Below are positions 9,699 to 19,455 of a stretch of 64,000 bases of DNA, piece by piece. A model generated the notes under the pieces. The model made no database searches, was not told where the DNA came from, and saw only the letters and a list, made by a program, of their open reading frames with translations. The DNA is from Actinobacillus capsulatus DSM 19761 (GTDB taxonomy: Bacteria; Pseudomonadota; Gammaproteobacteria; Enterobacterales; Pasteurellaceae): assembly GCF_000374285.1 (NCBI RefSeq), contig NZ_KB893944.1:1-64000 (forward strand), given 5' to 3'. The stretch's first letter is position 1. The number at the start of each line of letters is the position of its first letter. Made by a program: the position numbers and the translations under genes.

Positions 9699-11075
9699 CT
9701 ATTGTACCGCAGGTTGTTGCACCGGTTGTTCTACAAGCTGTTCTTGCTTATTTTCAGCTGGTTTTTCTTCTACCAGAGTTACCTTTTCGTCCGCTTTAGC
9801 TTTTTGTTCTTCTGCAGGTGCCGGATTGGTTAGCTCTTTCTCCGCCTTAATTTCGATTTTCTCAACCGATTGCGGTGCTTTATTCAATAACTGTTCCAAC
9901 AATTCTAAACTCTGCAAACTTGCCGGCGCATCAACATAAACCGATTGTTCCACTAATTCATCTAATTCTTTTAAGAAGTTTTTTACATTTTCATTTTGTG
10001 TATCGAAATAACTGCGAATCCACGTACTCACCGCATCTAATGATTTCTTATATAACTCATTTTGCTGACGAGGTACGGCTAAAATTGCAATTTGTAAACG
10101 TAAGCGAATATTCTCACGTAAATAAATTTCCTGATTTGGCGCAACAAATGCTTTTTCATCAGCTTTATTACGATCACTTACACGAATAAAGTGATCTAAG
10201 AATGAGCCGACGTTTTTCTCAATATTTTGTTGCCAATCTTGAATCGAATCACTCACTTCTCCGCTCTCCATTGCAGATTCATCCACCATTTCATTTGCTA
10301 ACATTGGTAAATCATCCAAATTATTTGCAAGCGTGGTCAAATGTTGCATAATGCTATTTTGGTCTACATTATTTACATTCGCCAACTGTGATAAATCGTT
10401 CTTGATTGCCGCACGAATATTATCTACCTGACCATTCGCCACTTGTGCTAATACTGCATCAGCTTCTTGTAAAAGCATTTTGGTTGTATCAATATCATTA
10501 TCAAGTACTAACTTACGTAAAGCGTTATTAAGTAGAAAATCGGCATCAGATAATTTCCAAACGACTGAATCTGACTGCGGTACGCCACTTACTTTTTGGA
10601 GTTGAGTTTGTAGATTCGCAATTTGAGAACTATACGATAATTGCTCTTGCTCCAATTGAGTAATTCGCTCCAATGTTTTTTGATAATTGTCTGTTAATTC
10701 TGCAAGCTGAGCTTTCTCTGCTTCAAAAGTTGGTACTTCACCTAATGTTTCCACCGGCTTATCTACGAGTTGCGCAATTTGTTGTTCAACCTCACTAAAT
10801 TTTTTATTCGCCATATAATGACCAGCGCCACCAACAGCTATCGCAACTAATAAGGCAAGAAAAGCAATCCCTTTTCCACCAGATTTTTGAACAACAACTG
10901 TTTTCTCTTCTGCTTTCGAATCCACTTTAATATCCTCTTTCTCCGTATCGTAAGTGGTCAATTTTTCAGAATCTTTTGCAAATTCTTTACCTAATTCGAC
11001 CGCTTTATCTACTGCGGAATTTGCTGTATCCACAACATCTTCTACTTGCTCAATAACCTGTTTATCTTTTGACAT
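9699..11075 (-). CDS. hemX: HemX, uroporphyrinogen-III C-methyltransferase-like membrane protein
   Basis: HemX is co-transcribed with haem synthesis genes; catalytic activity in this branch is doubtful because it lacks the SAM-binding domain of CysG. The 458-residue product has an acidic/Lys-rich cytoplasmic N-terminus, one membrane segment at about 69-88 (IAFLALLVAIAVGGAGHYMA) and a coiled-coil stretch at about 90-160. The conserved HemX core follows (VVWKLSDADFLLNNALRKL to about 390). The C-terminus is a low-complexity tail rich in Glu, Lys, Gln, Pro and Val. It starts 9 bases after hemD. Confidence 0.9.
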   Translation of the reverse strand: MSKDKQVIEQVEDVVDTANSAVDKAVELGKEFAKDSEKLTTYDTEKEDIKVDSKAEEKTVVVQKSGGKGIAFLALLVAIAVGGAGHYMANKKFSEVEQQIAQLVDKPVETLGEVPTFEAEKAQLAELTDNYQKTLERITQLEQEQLSYSSQIANLQTQLQKVSGVPQSDSVVWKLSDADFLLNNALRKLVLDNDIDTTKMLLQEADAVLAQVANGQVDNIRAAIKNDLSQLANVNNVDQNSIMQHLTTLANNLDDLPMLANEMVDESAMESGEVSDSIQDWQQNIEKNVGSFLDHFIRVSDRNKADEKAFVAPNQEIYLRENIRLRLQIAILAVPRQQNELYKKSLDAVSTWIRSYFDTQNENVKNFLKELDELVEQSVYVDAPASLQSLELLEQLLNKAPQSVEKIEIKAEKELTNPAPAEEQKAKADEKVTLVEEKPAENKQEQLVEQPVQQPAVQ

Positions 11076-11084
11076 ACGCCCACC

Positions 11085-11849
11085 TTAGTTCGATTTTTCG
11101 ATCACATTCAATACGGTTTCCAGCAAACTGTTATTGTCTGCTTTTTCGGAGAGAATCACGTTATTCTGCTCCCATCCTAATTTATATGCCATTTTTGCAA
11201 TTCGCTGACTAACGACAATCAAACGGCATTCTGATAGCCATACGCGGTCTTCTTCCGCCGTTTGTTCATATAAAGTTGTTAAAATATCACCACTTGTGAC
11301 GACTATCGTATCGACACCGACACGTTTACACAAGCTGATTTTTTCAGCAATATTCTCTTCGACATATTTTCGGCGATAACATTCCAAATATTGAACTTCC
11401 GCACCTCGAAAAATTGCTATTTCCGCCAGTAAATCACGCCCCATTTCTGCTCGCAATATCAATAGATTTTTACCGCTTAGATCTTGCATTTCATCTAATA
11501 ATAACAAGCCTTCACTATTTTCGGATGTGATGGGGTAACGTACCGACTGTTCACTACGAGATGAAAAATACTGCGCTGACTGTTGACCTACTGCGAAATA
11601 ATTTAGATCTGCGCGGTAATGAAAACCGGTTTGTTCTAAAGTTGTCGAAGCAAAATCAATTGCGTGTTTAGATACTGCAAACACATAATCACCGGCATTT
11701 AACCGAGCCATAACTGAAGGCAACTGAGGAAGTTCCATCCCCGCTTCAATTGTAAATAACGGCTGATGAATCGCAAAAATTTGATGCTGATTCAGCATCT
11801 CAACTAATTCTTGCCCTCGATGATCCGGGCGAGTAATCAACACATTCAT
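11085..11849 (-). CDS. hemD: uroporphyrinogen-III synthase
   Basis: HemD cyclises hydroxymethylbilane to uroporphyrinogen III, the branch point of tetrapyrrole synthesis. The 254-residue product from the ATG at 11847-11849 begins MNVLITRPDHRGQELVEML, the typical HemD start. It also has the conserved stretch VDTIVVTSGDILTTLYE in the second half. A longer frame reaches 11915 but overlaps hemC. With the chosen start the hemC stop is separated by one base, so translation is probably coupled. Confidence 0.93.
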   Translation of the reverse strand: MNVLITRPDHRGQELVEMLNQHQIFAIHQPLFTIEAGMELPQLPSVMARLNAGDYVFAVSKHAIDFASTTLEQTGFHYRADLNYFAVGQQSAQYFSSRSEQSVRYPITSENSEGLLLLDEMQDLSGKNLLILRAEMGRDLLAEIAIFRGAEVQYLECYRRKYVEENIAEKISLCKRVGVDTIVVTSGDILTTLYEQTAEEDRVWLSECRLIVVSQRIAKMAYKLGWEQNNVILSEKADNNSLLETVLNVIEKSN

Positions 11850-11850
11850 A

Positions 11851-12780
11851 TTATTCGTCTTTATATACTTCTGCGAGAATTTTATCTGCACCTTGTGCCA
11901 GAAGCTGTTCGGCAACAGAGATTCCTAGCTGTTCAGCATTTGCAATATCCGCTACACCAGATGCCCGAATAATGCTTGATCCATCAAGTGCACCGACCAG
12001 CGCATTTAAAGTAATTTCATTCCCATTTAGCGTTGCAAAGCCACCAATCGGTACTTGGCACCCACCTTGTAAGCGAGTATTCATCGCACGCTCCGCCATG
12101 ACACAACAAGAGGTTGGATGATGATTTAATGGCGCAAGATAATTTAATACACGCTCATCATTTACACGTGTTTCAATTCCTACCGCACCTTGTCCTGCAG
12201 CCGGTAATGATTGTTCTACCGCAATAAAGCTACGAATGCGTTCAGGCATACCTAAGCGAATTAATCCTGCCGATGCCAAAATAATCGCATCATATTCACC
12301 GTTATCCAATTTAAATAAACGAGTGCCGACATTACCACGCAAAGATTTCACTTCCAAATGCGGATATTTTGCCATTAATTGACACTGGCGGCGTAAACTG
12401 GATGTACCTACAACAGCTCCGGCTGGCAATTCATCTAAATTTTGATATTTATTTGAAACAAACGCATCACGCGGATCTTCTCGCTCACAAATTACCGCCA
12501 AACCTAAACCTTCCGGAAACGTTATCGGCACATCTTTCATCGAATGCACCGCAATATCCGCACGGCTTTCTAAAAGCGCTAATTCTAATTCTTTTACAAA
12601 TAAACCCTTACCACCGATTTTCGCTAATGGAGTATCTAAAATAATATCGCCTTTAGTTACCATAGTGACTAATTCAACCGAGAGTTCCGGAAAACGTTTT
12701 TCTAATTCGTCTTTCACAAAATTGGCTTGCCATAGCGCTAACGGACTTTGGCGTGTTGCAATACGCAAAATATCTTTCAT
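11851..12780 (-). CDS. hemC: hydroxymethylbilane synthase (porphobilinogen deaminase)
   Basis: HemC polymerises four porphobilinogen units into hydroxymethylbilane using a covalent dipyrromethane cofactor. The 309-residue product starts [21 protein letters not shown]. It contains [19 protein letters not shown] with the conserved Arg residues, and the cofactor Cys in [10 protein letters not shown]. The ATG at 12778-12780 is preferred over one four codons earlier because it gives the standard N-terminus. It is the first gene of hemCDXY and diverges from adhE. Confidence 0.96.
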   Translation of the reverse strand: MKDILRIATRQSPLALWQANFVKDELEKRFPELSVELVTMVTKGDIILDTPLAKIGGKGLFVKELELALLESRADIAVHSMKDVPITFPEGLGLAVICEREDPRDAFVSNKYQNLDELPAGAVVGTSSLRRQCQLMAKYPHLEVKSLRGNVGTRLFKLDNGEYDAIILASAGLIRLGMPERIRSFIAVEQSLPAAGQGAVGIETRVNDERVLNYLAPLNHHPTSCCVMAERAMNTRLQGGCQVPIGGFATLNGNEITLNALVGALDGSSIIRASGVADIANAEQLGISVAEQLLAQGADKILAEVYKDE

Positions 12781-12867
12781 AGGTAATTTCACAACTTTAT
12801 TCTATTTATATAAGTGGTGTTATCCTACCATTAATTGCCCGAACTTCCAAAATTTCTGTGCAAAGTT

Positions 12868-12893
12868 AACACACTGTTAACGGTGTGTTTTTT
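12868..12893 (+). terminator. terminator-like hairpin upstream of adhE
   Basis: Seven-base arms AACACAC (12868-12874) and GTGTGTT (12883-12889) flank TGTTAACG, and six T (12888-12893) run on. No rightward gene precedes it, so it would act on a short rightward transcript starting inside the hemC-adhE gap, or on readthrough. Function is unproven. Confidence 0.45.
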
Positions 12894-12927
12894 ATTCGTT
12901 TCCAATAAATTTCACGCTATTTTATTT

Positions 12928-12941
12928 TTGATTCAAATCAA
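12928..12941 (+). promoter_or_regulatory. FNR box upstream of adhE
   Basis: TTGATTCAAATCAA is an exact match to the FNR consensus TTGAT-N4-ATCAA. It is centred about 113 bases before the adhE start codon, which fits anaerobic control of a fermentative enzyme. Confidence 0.8.
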
Positions 12942-13047
12942 AAATACTTCTAAAGAGTTATTATTTTAAATGAAATTTACAAACATTTAGGCAATAATTT
13001 CATCAGTTAAAAAAATTTGAAATTTTAAACTTTAGAGGAACCAAACT

Positions 13048-15663
13048 ATGGCTAACAATGCAAAAAATGCACAACCATATGACGCTCAAGCAGAAGTAAA
13101 TGTACTTGTTGAAAAAGGTCTAAAAGCGTTAGACGAATTCCGTCAGCTGAACCAAGAACAAGTGGATTATATCGTAGCGAAAGCCTCTGTGGCGGCACTG
13201 GATAAACATGGCGTACTCGCAATGCACGCTTATGAAGAAACAGGTCGAGGTGTATTTGAGGATAAAGCAACTAAAAACTTATTTGCTTGTGAATATGTCG
13301 TCAATAATATGCGCCACTTAAAAACAGCCGGCGTAATTAGTGAAGATGATGTCACAGGTATTACTGAAATCGCTGACCCTGTCGGTGTTGTATGTGGTAT
13401 CACCCCAACAACTAACCCAACCTCAACCACCATATTCAAAGCGTTGATCGCTCTCAAAACTCGTAATCCTATCGTTTTTGCTTTCCACCCATCTGCACAA
13501 AAATCTTCAGCTCATGCAGCACAAGTTGTTCGTGATGCGGCAATTGCTGCCGGCGCACCGGAAAATTGCGTACAATGGATTGAAACCCCGTCAATGGAAG
13601 GTACTTCAGCATTAATGAAACATCCGGGTATCGCAACCATTCTTGCAACAGGTGGTAACGCCATGGTTGAAGCTGCATATTCTTGCGGTAAACCAGCATT
13701 AGGCGTTGGGGCGGGTAACGTACCGGCTTATGTTGAAAAAACAGCAAAATTAGAACAAGCGGTTTATGACATTGTAATGTCAAAATCTTTTGACAACGGT
13801 ATGATTTGTGCGTCTGAACAAGCAGCAATTGTCGATAAAGAAATCTATGCCGATTTCGTTAAAGAAATGCAATCTTACGGTGTATATCTAGTAAATAAAA
13901 AAGAAAAAGCACTATTAGAAAAATTCATTTTCGGCGTGGATAAAGCGAAAGACGAAAACTGTGCCGGTGCAAAATTAAATGCAGCGGTAGTAGGTAAACC
14001 GGCAGCATGGATTGCCGAACAAGCCGGCTTTAGTGTGCCAGCAAAAACCAATATTCTACTCGCAGAATGTGCATTTGTCGGCGAAGGTGAGCCGCTTACT
14101 CGTGAAAAATTATCACCGGTACTTGCATTATTAAAATCAAACTCAACCGAACACGGTTTAGAGCTTTCTGAAGCAATGGTGAATTTCCATGGTTTAGGTC
14201 ACTCAGCGGCAATTCACACACAAAATGCCGAATTAGCAAAAACATTCGGCGAGCGCGTTAAAGCGATCCGTGTGATTTGGAACTCACCTTCAACATTCGG
14301 TGGTATCGGTGATGTATATAACTCATTCCTACCGTCCCTCACATTAGGTTGTGGTTCTTACGGTAAAAACTCTGTAAGTAACAACGTAAGTGCAGTGAAC
14401 TTAATTAATATTAAACGTGTGGGCAGACGGAGAAACAATATGCAATGGTTTAAAGTTCCATCAAAAATCTACTTTGAGCGTGATTCAATTCAATATCTCA
14501 AATCAATGAAAAATGCTGAAAAAGTGATGATCGTAACCGACCGTTCAATGGTAGAGCTTGGCTTTGTAGACAGAATTACCGAACAATTACGCCAACGTCG
14601 TAATCATGTAATGATTCAATTATTTACCGATGTTGAACCGAATCCAAGCCTACAAACAGTACAACGCGGTACAGAGCTTATGCGCAGCTTCCAACCGGAT
14701 ACCATTATTGCATTAGGTGGCGGTTCACCAATGGATGCGGCAAAAGTAATGTGGTTATTCTATGAACAACCGGAAGTGGATTTCCGTGATCTAGTTCAGA
14801 AATTTATGGATATCCGTAAACGTGCGTTCAAATTCCCACAATTAGGTCGTAAAGCGAAATTTGTCGGTATTCCTACCACATCAGGTACAGGTTCTGAAGT
14901 CACACCATTTGCGGTAATTACTGACGGCGATATTAAATATCCGTTAGCAGACTACTCATTAACCCCAACCGTTGCGATTGTTGACCCTGCATTAGTAATG
15001 TCAGTGCCGGCTCACGTTGCAGCGGATACAGGCTTAGACGTATTAACCCACGCAACCGAGGCTTATACTTCAATTCTTGCCAACGACTACACTGACGGTT
15101 TAGCGTTACAAGCAATTAAACTGGTATTCGAAAACTTAGAAAAATCAGTGAAAGAATTTGATGAAGTCGCTCGTGAGAAAATGCACAATGCTTCAACCAT
15201 GGCAGGTATGGCGTTTGCGAATGCATTCTTAGGTATTTGTCACTCAATGGCGCACAAAATCGGTGGTAAATTCCACACGATTCACGGTCGTACCAATGCG
15301 ATTTTATTACCACACGTGATTCGTTATAACGGTACTCGCCCAACTAAAGTAGCAACTTGGCCGAAATACACTAACTATGTTGCGGATAAACGTTTCCAAG
15401 ACATCGCACGTATTTTAGGTTTACCTGCAACAACTCCGGAAGAAGCGGTGGAATCTTATGCAAAAGCCGTACACGATTTAGCAGTACGTTGTGGTGTAAA
15501 AATGTCGTTACGTGAGCAAGGTATTGATGAGCAAGAGTTCTTAGCCGCACGTCGTGAGCTTGCGCTAAATGCCTTTGAGGATCAATGTACACCAGCGAAC
15601 CCACGTCTTGCGATGGTAGAAGATATGGAAGAACTAATGACTAAAGCTTACTACGGCAAGTAA
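13048..15663 (+). CDS. adhE: bifunctional acetaldehyde-CoA/alcohol dehydrogenase
   Basis: AdhE reduces acetyl-CoA to acetaldehyde and then ethanol, regenerating NAD+ during fermentation; it forms helical spirosomes. The 871-residue product has an N-terminal CoA-linked aldehyde dehydrogenase (about 1-440) with the catalytic Cys in FDNGMICASEQA. After a linker, a C-terminal iron-dependent alcohol dehydrogenase (about 450-871) follows, with GGGSPMDAAKVMW and metal-ligand histidines in FLGICHSMAHKIGG and HTIHGRTNAILLPHVI. Length is close to the E. coli enzyme. A ribosome site AGAGGAA precedes the ATG. The FNR box upstream predicts anaerobic induction. Confidence 0.97.
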   Translation: MANNAKNAQPYDAQAEVNVLVEKGLKALDEFRQLNQEQVDYIVAKASVAALDKHGVLAMHAYEETGRGVFEDKATKNLFACEYVVNNMRHLKTAGVISEDDVTGITEIADPVGVVCGITPTTNPTSTTIFKALIALKTRNPIVFAFHPSAQKSSAHAAQVVRDAAIAAGAPENCVQWIETPSMEGTSALMKHPGIATILATGGNAMVEAAYSCGKPALGVGAGNVPAYVEKTAKLEQAVYDIVMSKSFDNGMICASEQAAIVDKEIYADFVKEMQSYGVYLVNKKEKALLEKFIFGVDKAKDENCAGAKLNAAVVGKPAAWIAEQAGFSVPAKTNILLAECAFVGEGEPLTREKLSPVLALLKSNSTEHGLELSEAMVNFHGLGHSAAIHTQNAELAKTFGERVKAIRVIWNSPSTFGGIGDVYNSFLPSLTLGCGSYGKNSVSNNVSAVNLINIKRVGRRRNNMQWFKVPSKIYFERDSIQYLKSMKNAEKVMIVTDRSMVELGFVDRITEQLRQRRNHVMIQLFTDVEPNPSLQTVQRGTELMRSFQPDTIIALGGGSPMDAAKVMWLFYEQPEVDFRDLVQKFMDIRKRAFKFPQLGRKAKFVGIPTTSGTGSEVTPFAVITDGDIKYPLADYSLTPTVAIVDPALVMSVPAHVAADTGLDVLTHATEAYTSILANDYTDGLALQAIKLVFENLEKSVKEFDEVAREKMHNASTMAGMAFANAFLGICHSMAHKIGGKFHTIHGRTNAILLPHVIRYNGTRPTKVATWPKYTNYVADKRFQDIARILGLPATTPEEAVESYAKAVHDLAVRCGVKMSLREQGIDEQEFLAARRELALNAFEDQCTPANPRLAMVEDMEELMTKAYYGK

Positions 15664-15706
15664 TCTCACCAAATTCCTTATTATGATTGATTGATAAATG
15701 AACGAA

Positions 15707-15733
15707 GGGCTAACGAAAGTTAGCCCTTTTTTT
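15707..15733 (+). terminator. adhE terminator
   Basis: The perfect hairpin GGGCTAAC-GAAA-GTTAGCCC at 15707-15726 is followed by seven T. Confidence 0.93.
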
Positions 15734-15740
15734 ACTTGAA

Positions 15741-15797
15741 ACAAGCGGTCAAATTTCAGCTATTTTTGCAAATTTTCAGAGAAATTTAACCGCTTGT
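15741..15797 (-). terminator. inverted uptake sequences downstream of tcdA
   Basis: ACAAGCGGTCAAATTTC (15741-15757) and GAAATTTAACCGCTTGT (15781-15797) form 17-base arms with one mismatch, just past the tcdA stop. The 23-base loop is large, so termination may be weak. Confidence 0.5.
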
Positions 15798-15799
15798 CA

Positions 15800-16564
15800 C
15801 TAAGCCTTTAACAGCTTATCAATCACTCGACTTACCGCAAAGAAACCGAAGGTTGCCGTTACCATTGTCACCGCACCGAATCCGTTTGCACAATTCATTG
15901 TTGCAGATACTTCACAGCCCTCTCCCATTTTTGGAAAGATGAGCGGTTGCGTTGAGAATACACAATCAATACCAAACTTTCGTTTTGGGTTTTGGCTAAA
16001 GTTATATTCCTTACGCAATAACGAACGTACTTTAGACGCAAGCGGATCCTGAATCGTTTTACTTAAATCGGTAATTTGAATCTGAGTCGGATCGGTTTGA
16101 CCGCCTGCACCGCCTGTAGTAATCATTCTGATTTTATTACGCTTACAGTAAGCGATGAGTGCCGCTTTGGTTTTCACCGAGTCAATTGCATCAATCACAT
16201 AATCATAACCACAATTCAGATATTCGGGGATATTCTCCGGTGTGATGAAATCATCAATAATTTCCACCACACATTCGGGATTAATCCGCTCAATACGTTC
16301 TTTCATCGCTTTGGTTTTTAACTGAGCAACCGTACCGCTCATTGCGTGGATCTGACGATTAATATTCGTTACACAAATATCGTCCATATCAATCATGGTA
16401 ATTTTGCCGATTCCCGAACGTGCAAGTGCTTCTACCGCCCAAGAACCAACACCACCAATCCCAATCACACAAATATGTGCTTGGCGTAATTTAGCTAAAC
16501 CTTCTGGCATATAAAGTCGCCCGATTCCGCCAAAACGTTGTTCATAATTATCAATTCTTGTCAT
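15800..16564 (-). CDS. tcdA: tRNA threonylcarbamoyladenosine dehydratase
   Basis: TcdA (CsdL/YgdL) is an E1-like enzyme that uses ATP to cyclise the t6A modification at position 37 of tRNAs into ct6A. The 254-residue product has the nucleotide-binding loop GIGGVGSWAVEALARSGIGKITMIDMDD split over about 34-62, the Asn-Arg pair in VTNINRQIHA, and TTGGAGGQTDPTQIQITDLSKT further on. The C-terminus FGAVTMVTATFGFFAVSRVIDKLL is a membrane-associating helix typical of the group. It diverges from the following gene with only a 37-base gap. Confidence 0.93.
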   Translation of the reverse strand: MTRIDNYEQRFGGIGRLYMPEGLAKLRQAHICVIGIGGVGSWAVEALARSGIGKITMIDMDDICVTNINRQIHAMSGTVAQLKTKAMKERIERINPECVVEIIDDFITPENIPEYLNCGYDYVIDAIDSVKTKAALIAYCKRNKIRMITTGGAGGQTDPTQIQITDLSKTIQDPLASKVRSLLRKEYNFSQNPKRKFGIDCVFSTQPLIFPKMGEGCEVSATMNCANGFGAVTMVTATFGFFAVSRVIDKLLKA

Positions 16565-16601
16565 ATACTATCCAAAAAATTTCAACTAAATAGGCTTTCC
16601 T

Positions 16602-17450
16602 ATGTTAAATGCTGAAAAATATCAACGCTATATGCAATATATCCAGCAATCATCATCTTTTATCCCACACTCTCTCGTACTTACACAGCAAACGCATTAT
16701 GATGAATATGCTTTACTTGACCTATTAAATAAGCAATTAACTCATCCTGCAAAACCTGAGTTCTCATTTGAGCATTCTTTTAAAGTGGTAAAAAATCAAG
16801 AAAACGCACCGCTTATTATCTTTTTTCAAGGCTTCTATTTTCAGCATATTGAAAACTATTACCTTCAAGATCCACAGCTAACTAATCTAAATCAGCTGAA
16901 TCACACAGCATTAGATTTTTCCTTTTCTTCTTTTATTTTGCAGCATCCTGAATATAACTATATCTGTGTGAAAGATAATTTTCAGGCGTGGTATTTGTTA
17001 CACTTTGAATACTATCTTGCTTATTTAATACAACTTATTTCAGCGTTACAACCGACAAAAATAATTACTGCCGGCTGCTCCGCCGGAGGCTATGCTGCGA
17101 TTTTATTTGGGCATTACCTATTTGCCGATCAAACCTTTGCATTTTCTCCACAGACAAAAGTCTTCGATAAAATTCATATGAGCACTTATCGAGAAGCACT
17201 CAATGAACGTTATCAACTTGCACGGTTTGAGTTAACCGACTTAGCGCTATTACAGCAACAGCAAGGCTTCCGTAATCAGCTACATTTGTTTTTATCTAGC
17301 GGTAATCGCGAAGATTTAGTGGAATTTGACCGCTTAGATTGGCAAAAATACCAAGAAATCGGTGTTACACTTTACCCCGGTTCTGCCCACGATATTTTTT
17401 CAATTCAAGATAAACAAAAGCTGTTTAATATCCTCAAAGCAATGCTATAA
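16602..17450 (+). CDS. uncharacterised serine-hydrolase-like protein
   Basis: I do not recognise a named family. The 282-residue product has a nucleophile-elbow motif GCSAGG at about 158-163 (ITAGCSAGGYAAILFG), preceded by a strand-like LIIFFQGFYF and followed by SPQTKVFD. A late His in GSAHDIFS (about 262-265) could complete a Ser-His-Asp triad, so an alpha/beta-hydrolase fold is plausible. There is no signal peptide, and the composition is rich in Gln, Tyr and Phe. It is divergent from tcdA and convergent with uup, so it is a single-gene unit. Substrate is unknown. Confidence 0.65.
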   Translation: MLNAEKYQRYMQYIQQSSSFIPHSLVLTQQTHYDEYALLDLLNKQLTHPAKPEFSFEHSFKVVKNQENAPLIIFFQGFYFQHIENYYLQDPQLTNLNQLNHTALDFSFSSFILQHPEYNYICVKDNFQAWYLLHFEYYLAYLIQLISALQPTKIITAGCSAGGYAAILFGHYLFADQTFAFSPQTKVFDKIHMSTYREALNERYQLARFELTDLALLQQQQGFRNQLHLFLSSGNREDLVEFDRLDWQKYQEIGVTLYPGSAHDIFSIQDKQKLFNILKAML

Positions 17451-17453
17451 GAT

Positions 17454-17486
17454 TTTCTCGTTTAATCAAAAAAATTAAACGAGAAA
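17454..17486. terminator. bidirectional terminator between the hydrolase-like gene and uup
   Basis: Thirteen-base perfect arms TTTCTCGTTTAAT (17454-17466) and ATTAAACGAGAAA (17474-17486) lie between the two converging genes. Confidence 0.85.
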
Positions 17487-17493
17487 TTAATTG

Positions 17494-19437
17494 CTAAACA
17501 TTACCGTTACGAATATTCTCTAGCGCTTCCCAGCGCTCAAAAGCGGCCTCTAACGCCATTTCCGCATCCGCCAATTTTTGTAATTGCGCTTGCGTATAGC
17601 TTGGATCTTTACTGAAAAAGTCCGCACTATTTACTTCTGCCTGCAAACTTTCCATTTCCGCCTCTAAAGTTTCCATTTTTGCCGGTAATTCATCTAACTC
17701 TCTTTGCTCTTTATAAGAAAGTTTTACTTTTTTAGCCGGTTCTGACTTCGTTACAAGCGGTTGTTTTTCTTCTGTTTTTTGCAAATTTTCTGCAGAATTT
17801 GACCGCTTGTTCGGCTGGTTCTGTGCAAGCGTAGCATGGTAGTTTTCTTGTTGCTGTTTCGCATCAAAATAACCGCCTACATACTTATTCAGAACGCCAT
17901 TACCTTCAAAGAAATAACATTCCGTCACGGTATTGTCGATAAATTGACGGTCGTGGCTCACAATCAGCAATGTGCCTTGATAATCCGCCAATAACTCTTC
18001 CAATAACTCAAGGGTTTCAACATCTAAGTCATTGGTCGGCTCATCCAAAATCAATAAGTTATTTGGTTTTAGCAATAATTTAGCCAATAATAAACGGTTA
18101 CGCTCACCGCCTGACAAGGCTTTCACCGGAGTCATCGCACGTTTGGGCGGGAACAAGAAATCTTGTAGATAACCTAACACGTGGCGTTTTACCCCGTTTA
18201 CTTCAACGTCTTGTTTGCCGTCCGCTACGTTATCCATTACCGTTTTCTCAAGATCGAGATCCGCCCGATATTGGTCAAAGTAAGCCACTTCTAGTTTCGT
18301 ACCGCAACGAATTGAGCCCGAAGTCGGTTGCAACTCGCCTAATAACAATTTAATAAAGGTCGTTTTACCGCAACCATTTGCCCCAACTAACGCAATTTTA
18401 TCGCCTCGTTGAATTGTGGTTGTGAAGTTTTTCAGCAAGGTTTTACCTTCTATTTCATAACTCGCATTTTCCACTTCGAATACGATTTTGCCGGAACGTG
18501 CGGTTTGATCGATTTGAATTTTCGCGGTTCCCTGTACTTCTCGGCGATTGCGGCGTTCTTCTCGTAAAGCTTTTAATGCTCGCACACGGCCTTCATTACG
18601 AGTACGGCGAGCTTTGATGCCTTGACGAATCCATACTTCTTCCTGTGCTAATTTTTTATCAAACAGCTCATTTTGTAATGCTTCAACACGCAGATCTTCC
18701 GCTTTAGTTTCTAAATACAGATCGTAATTGCTTGAATAAGAAACTAGCTTACCTCGGTCAAGATCGACAATGCGAGTCGCCATCTTACGGATAAACGAAC
18801 GGTCGTGCGAAATAAAGATAATCGAGCCTTTGAAATTGAGCAATAAATCCTCAAGCCAAGTGATTGCCTCCACGTCTAAATGGTTGGTCGGTTCATCTAA
18901 TAACAAAATATCCGGATCCGCTACCAATGCACGAGCTAATGCCGCACGGCGAACCCAACCGCCCGATAATTCGCATAAACGCTTATCCGACTCCAATTCC
19001 AATAATTTAAGAGTATCTTGAATACGATTCTCAAACTGCCAACCTTTATTATGCTCAAGCTGTACCTGTACTTGCGAAAGTTTCGACAGTAAGTCATCGC
19101 TGTAATCAGTCTGCATTTGTTGCGAAATTTGGTGATATTGCTTTAATAAGTCGCTAAGATGCACAATTCCTTCCGCCACATAATCAAATACCGTATCTTG
19201 AATATGTCGAGGCGGATCTTGCTCAAGGCGTGCCACCACAATATCTTTTTCAAAAATCAGTTTACCGTCATCCAACTGAACTTCGCCCGCCAAGACTTTC
19301 ATCAACGTGGACTTACCCGCCCCGTTGCGTCCAACCAAACAAACCCGCTCGCCCGGTTCAATATGTAATTCTGTATGATCCAATAATGGATGATCGCCAA
19401 AACCTAAATAGGCATTGGATAAATTTAGTAGTGCCAT
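17494..19437 (-). CDS. uup: ABC-F family ATPase Uup
   Basis: ABC-F proteins bind ribosomes or other nucleoprotein targets and hydrolyse ATP without being transporters; Uup loss raises transposon precise excision in E. coli. The 647-residue product has two ATP cassettes: GRNGAGKST with signature LSGGWVRRAALARAL, and GANGCGKTT with signature LSGGERNRLLLAKLL. Each has a LLLDEPTNHLD or LILDEPTNDLD Walker B. A linker arm lies between them, and a C-terminal coiled-coil DNA-binding-like domain (about 555-640, KKVKLSYKEQRELDELPAKME) is characteristic of Uup. Confidence 0.94.
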   Translation of the reverse strand: MALLNLSNAYLGFGDHPLLDHTELHIEPGERVCLVGRNGAGKSTLMKVLAGEVQLDDGKLIFEKDIVVARLEQDPPRHIQDTVFDYVAEGIVHLSDLLKQYHQISQQMQTDYSDDLLSKLSQVQVQLEHNKGWQFENRIQDTLKLLELESDKRLCELSGGWVRRAALARALVADPDILLLDEPTNHLDVEAITWLEDLLLNFKGSIIFISHDRSFIRKMATRIVDLDRGKLVSYSSNYDLYLETKAEDLRVEALQNELFDKKLAQEEVWIRQGIKARRTRNEGRVRALKALREERRNRREVQGTAKIQIDQTARSGKIVFEVENASYEIEGKTLLKNFTTTIQRGDKIALVGANGCGKTTFIKLLLGELQPTSGSIRCGTKLEVAYFDQYRADLDLEKTVMDNVADGKQDVEVNGVKRHVLGYLQDFLFPPKRAMTPVKALSGGERNRLLLAKLLLKPNNLLILDEPTNDLDVETLELLEELLADYQGTLLIVSHDRQFIDNTVTECYFFEGNGVLNKYVGGYFDAKQQQENYHATLAQNQPNKRSNSAENLQKTEEKQPLVTKSEPAKKVKLSYKEQRELDELPAKMETLEAEMESLQAEVNSADFFSKDPSYTQAQLQKLADAEMALEAAFERWEALENIRNGNV

Positions 19438-19455
19438 TTTTATCCTAATTCTAAA

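Noticed and set aside
13052-15604. Several leftward frames inside adhE
   Set aside because: Antisense shadows; codon-position bias belongs to adhE.
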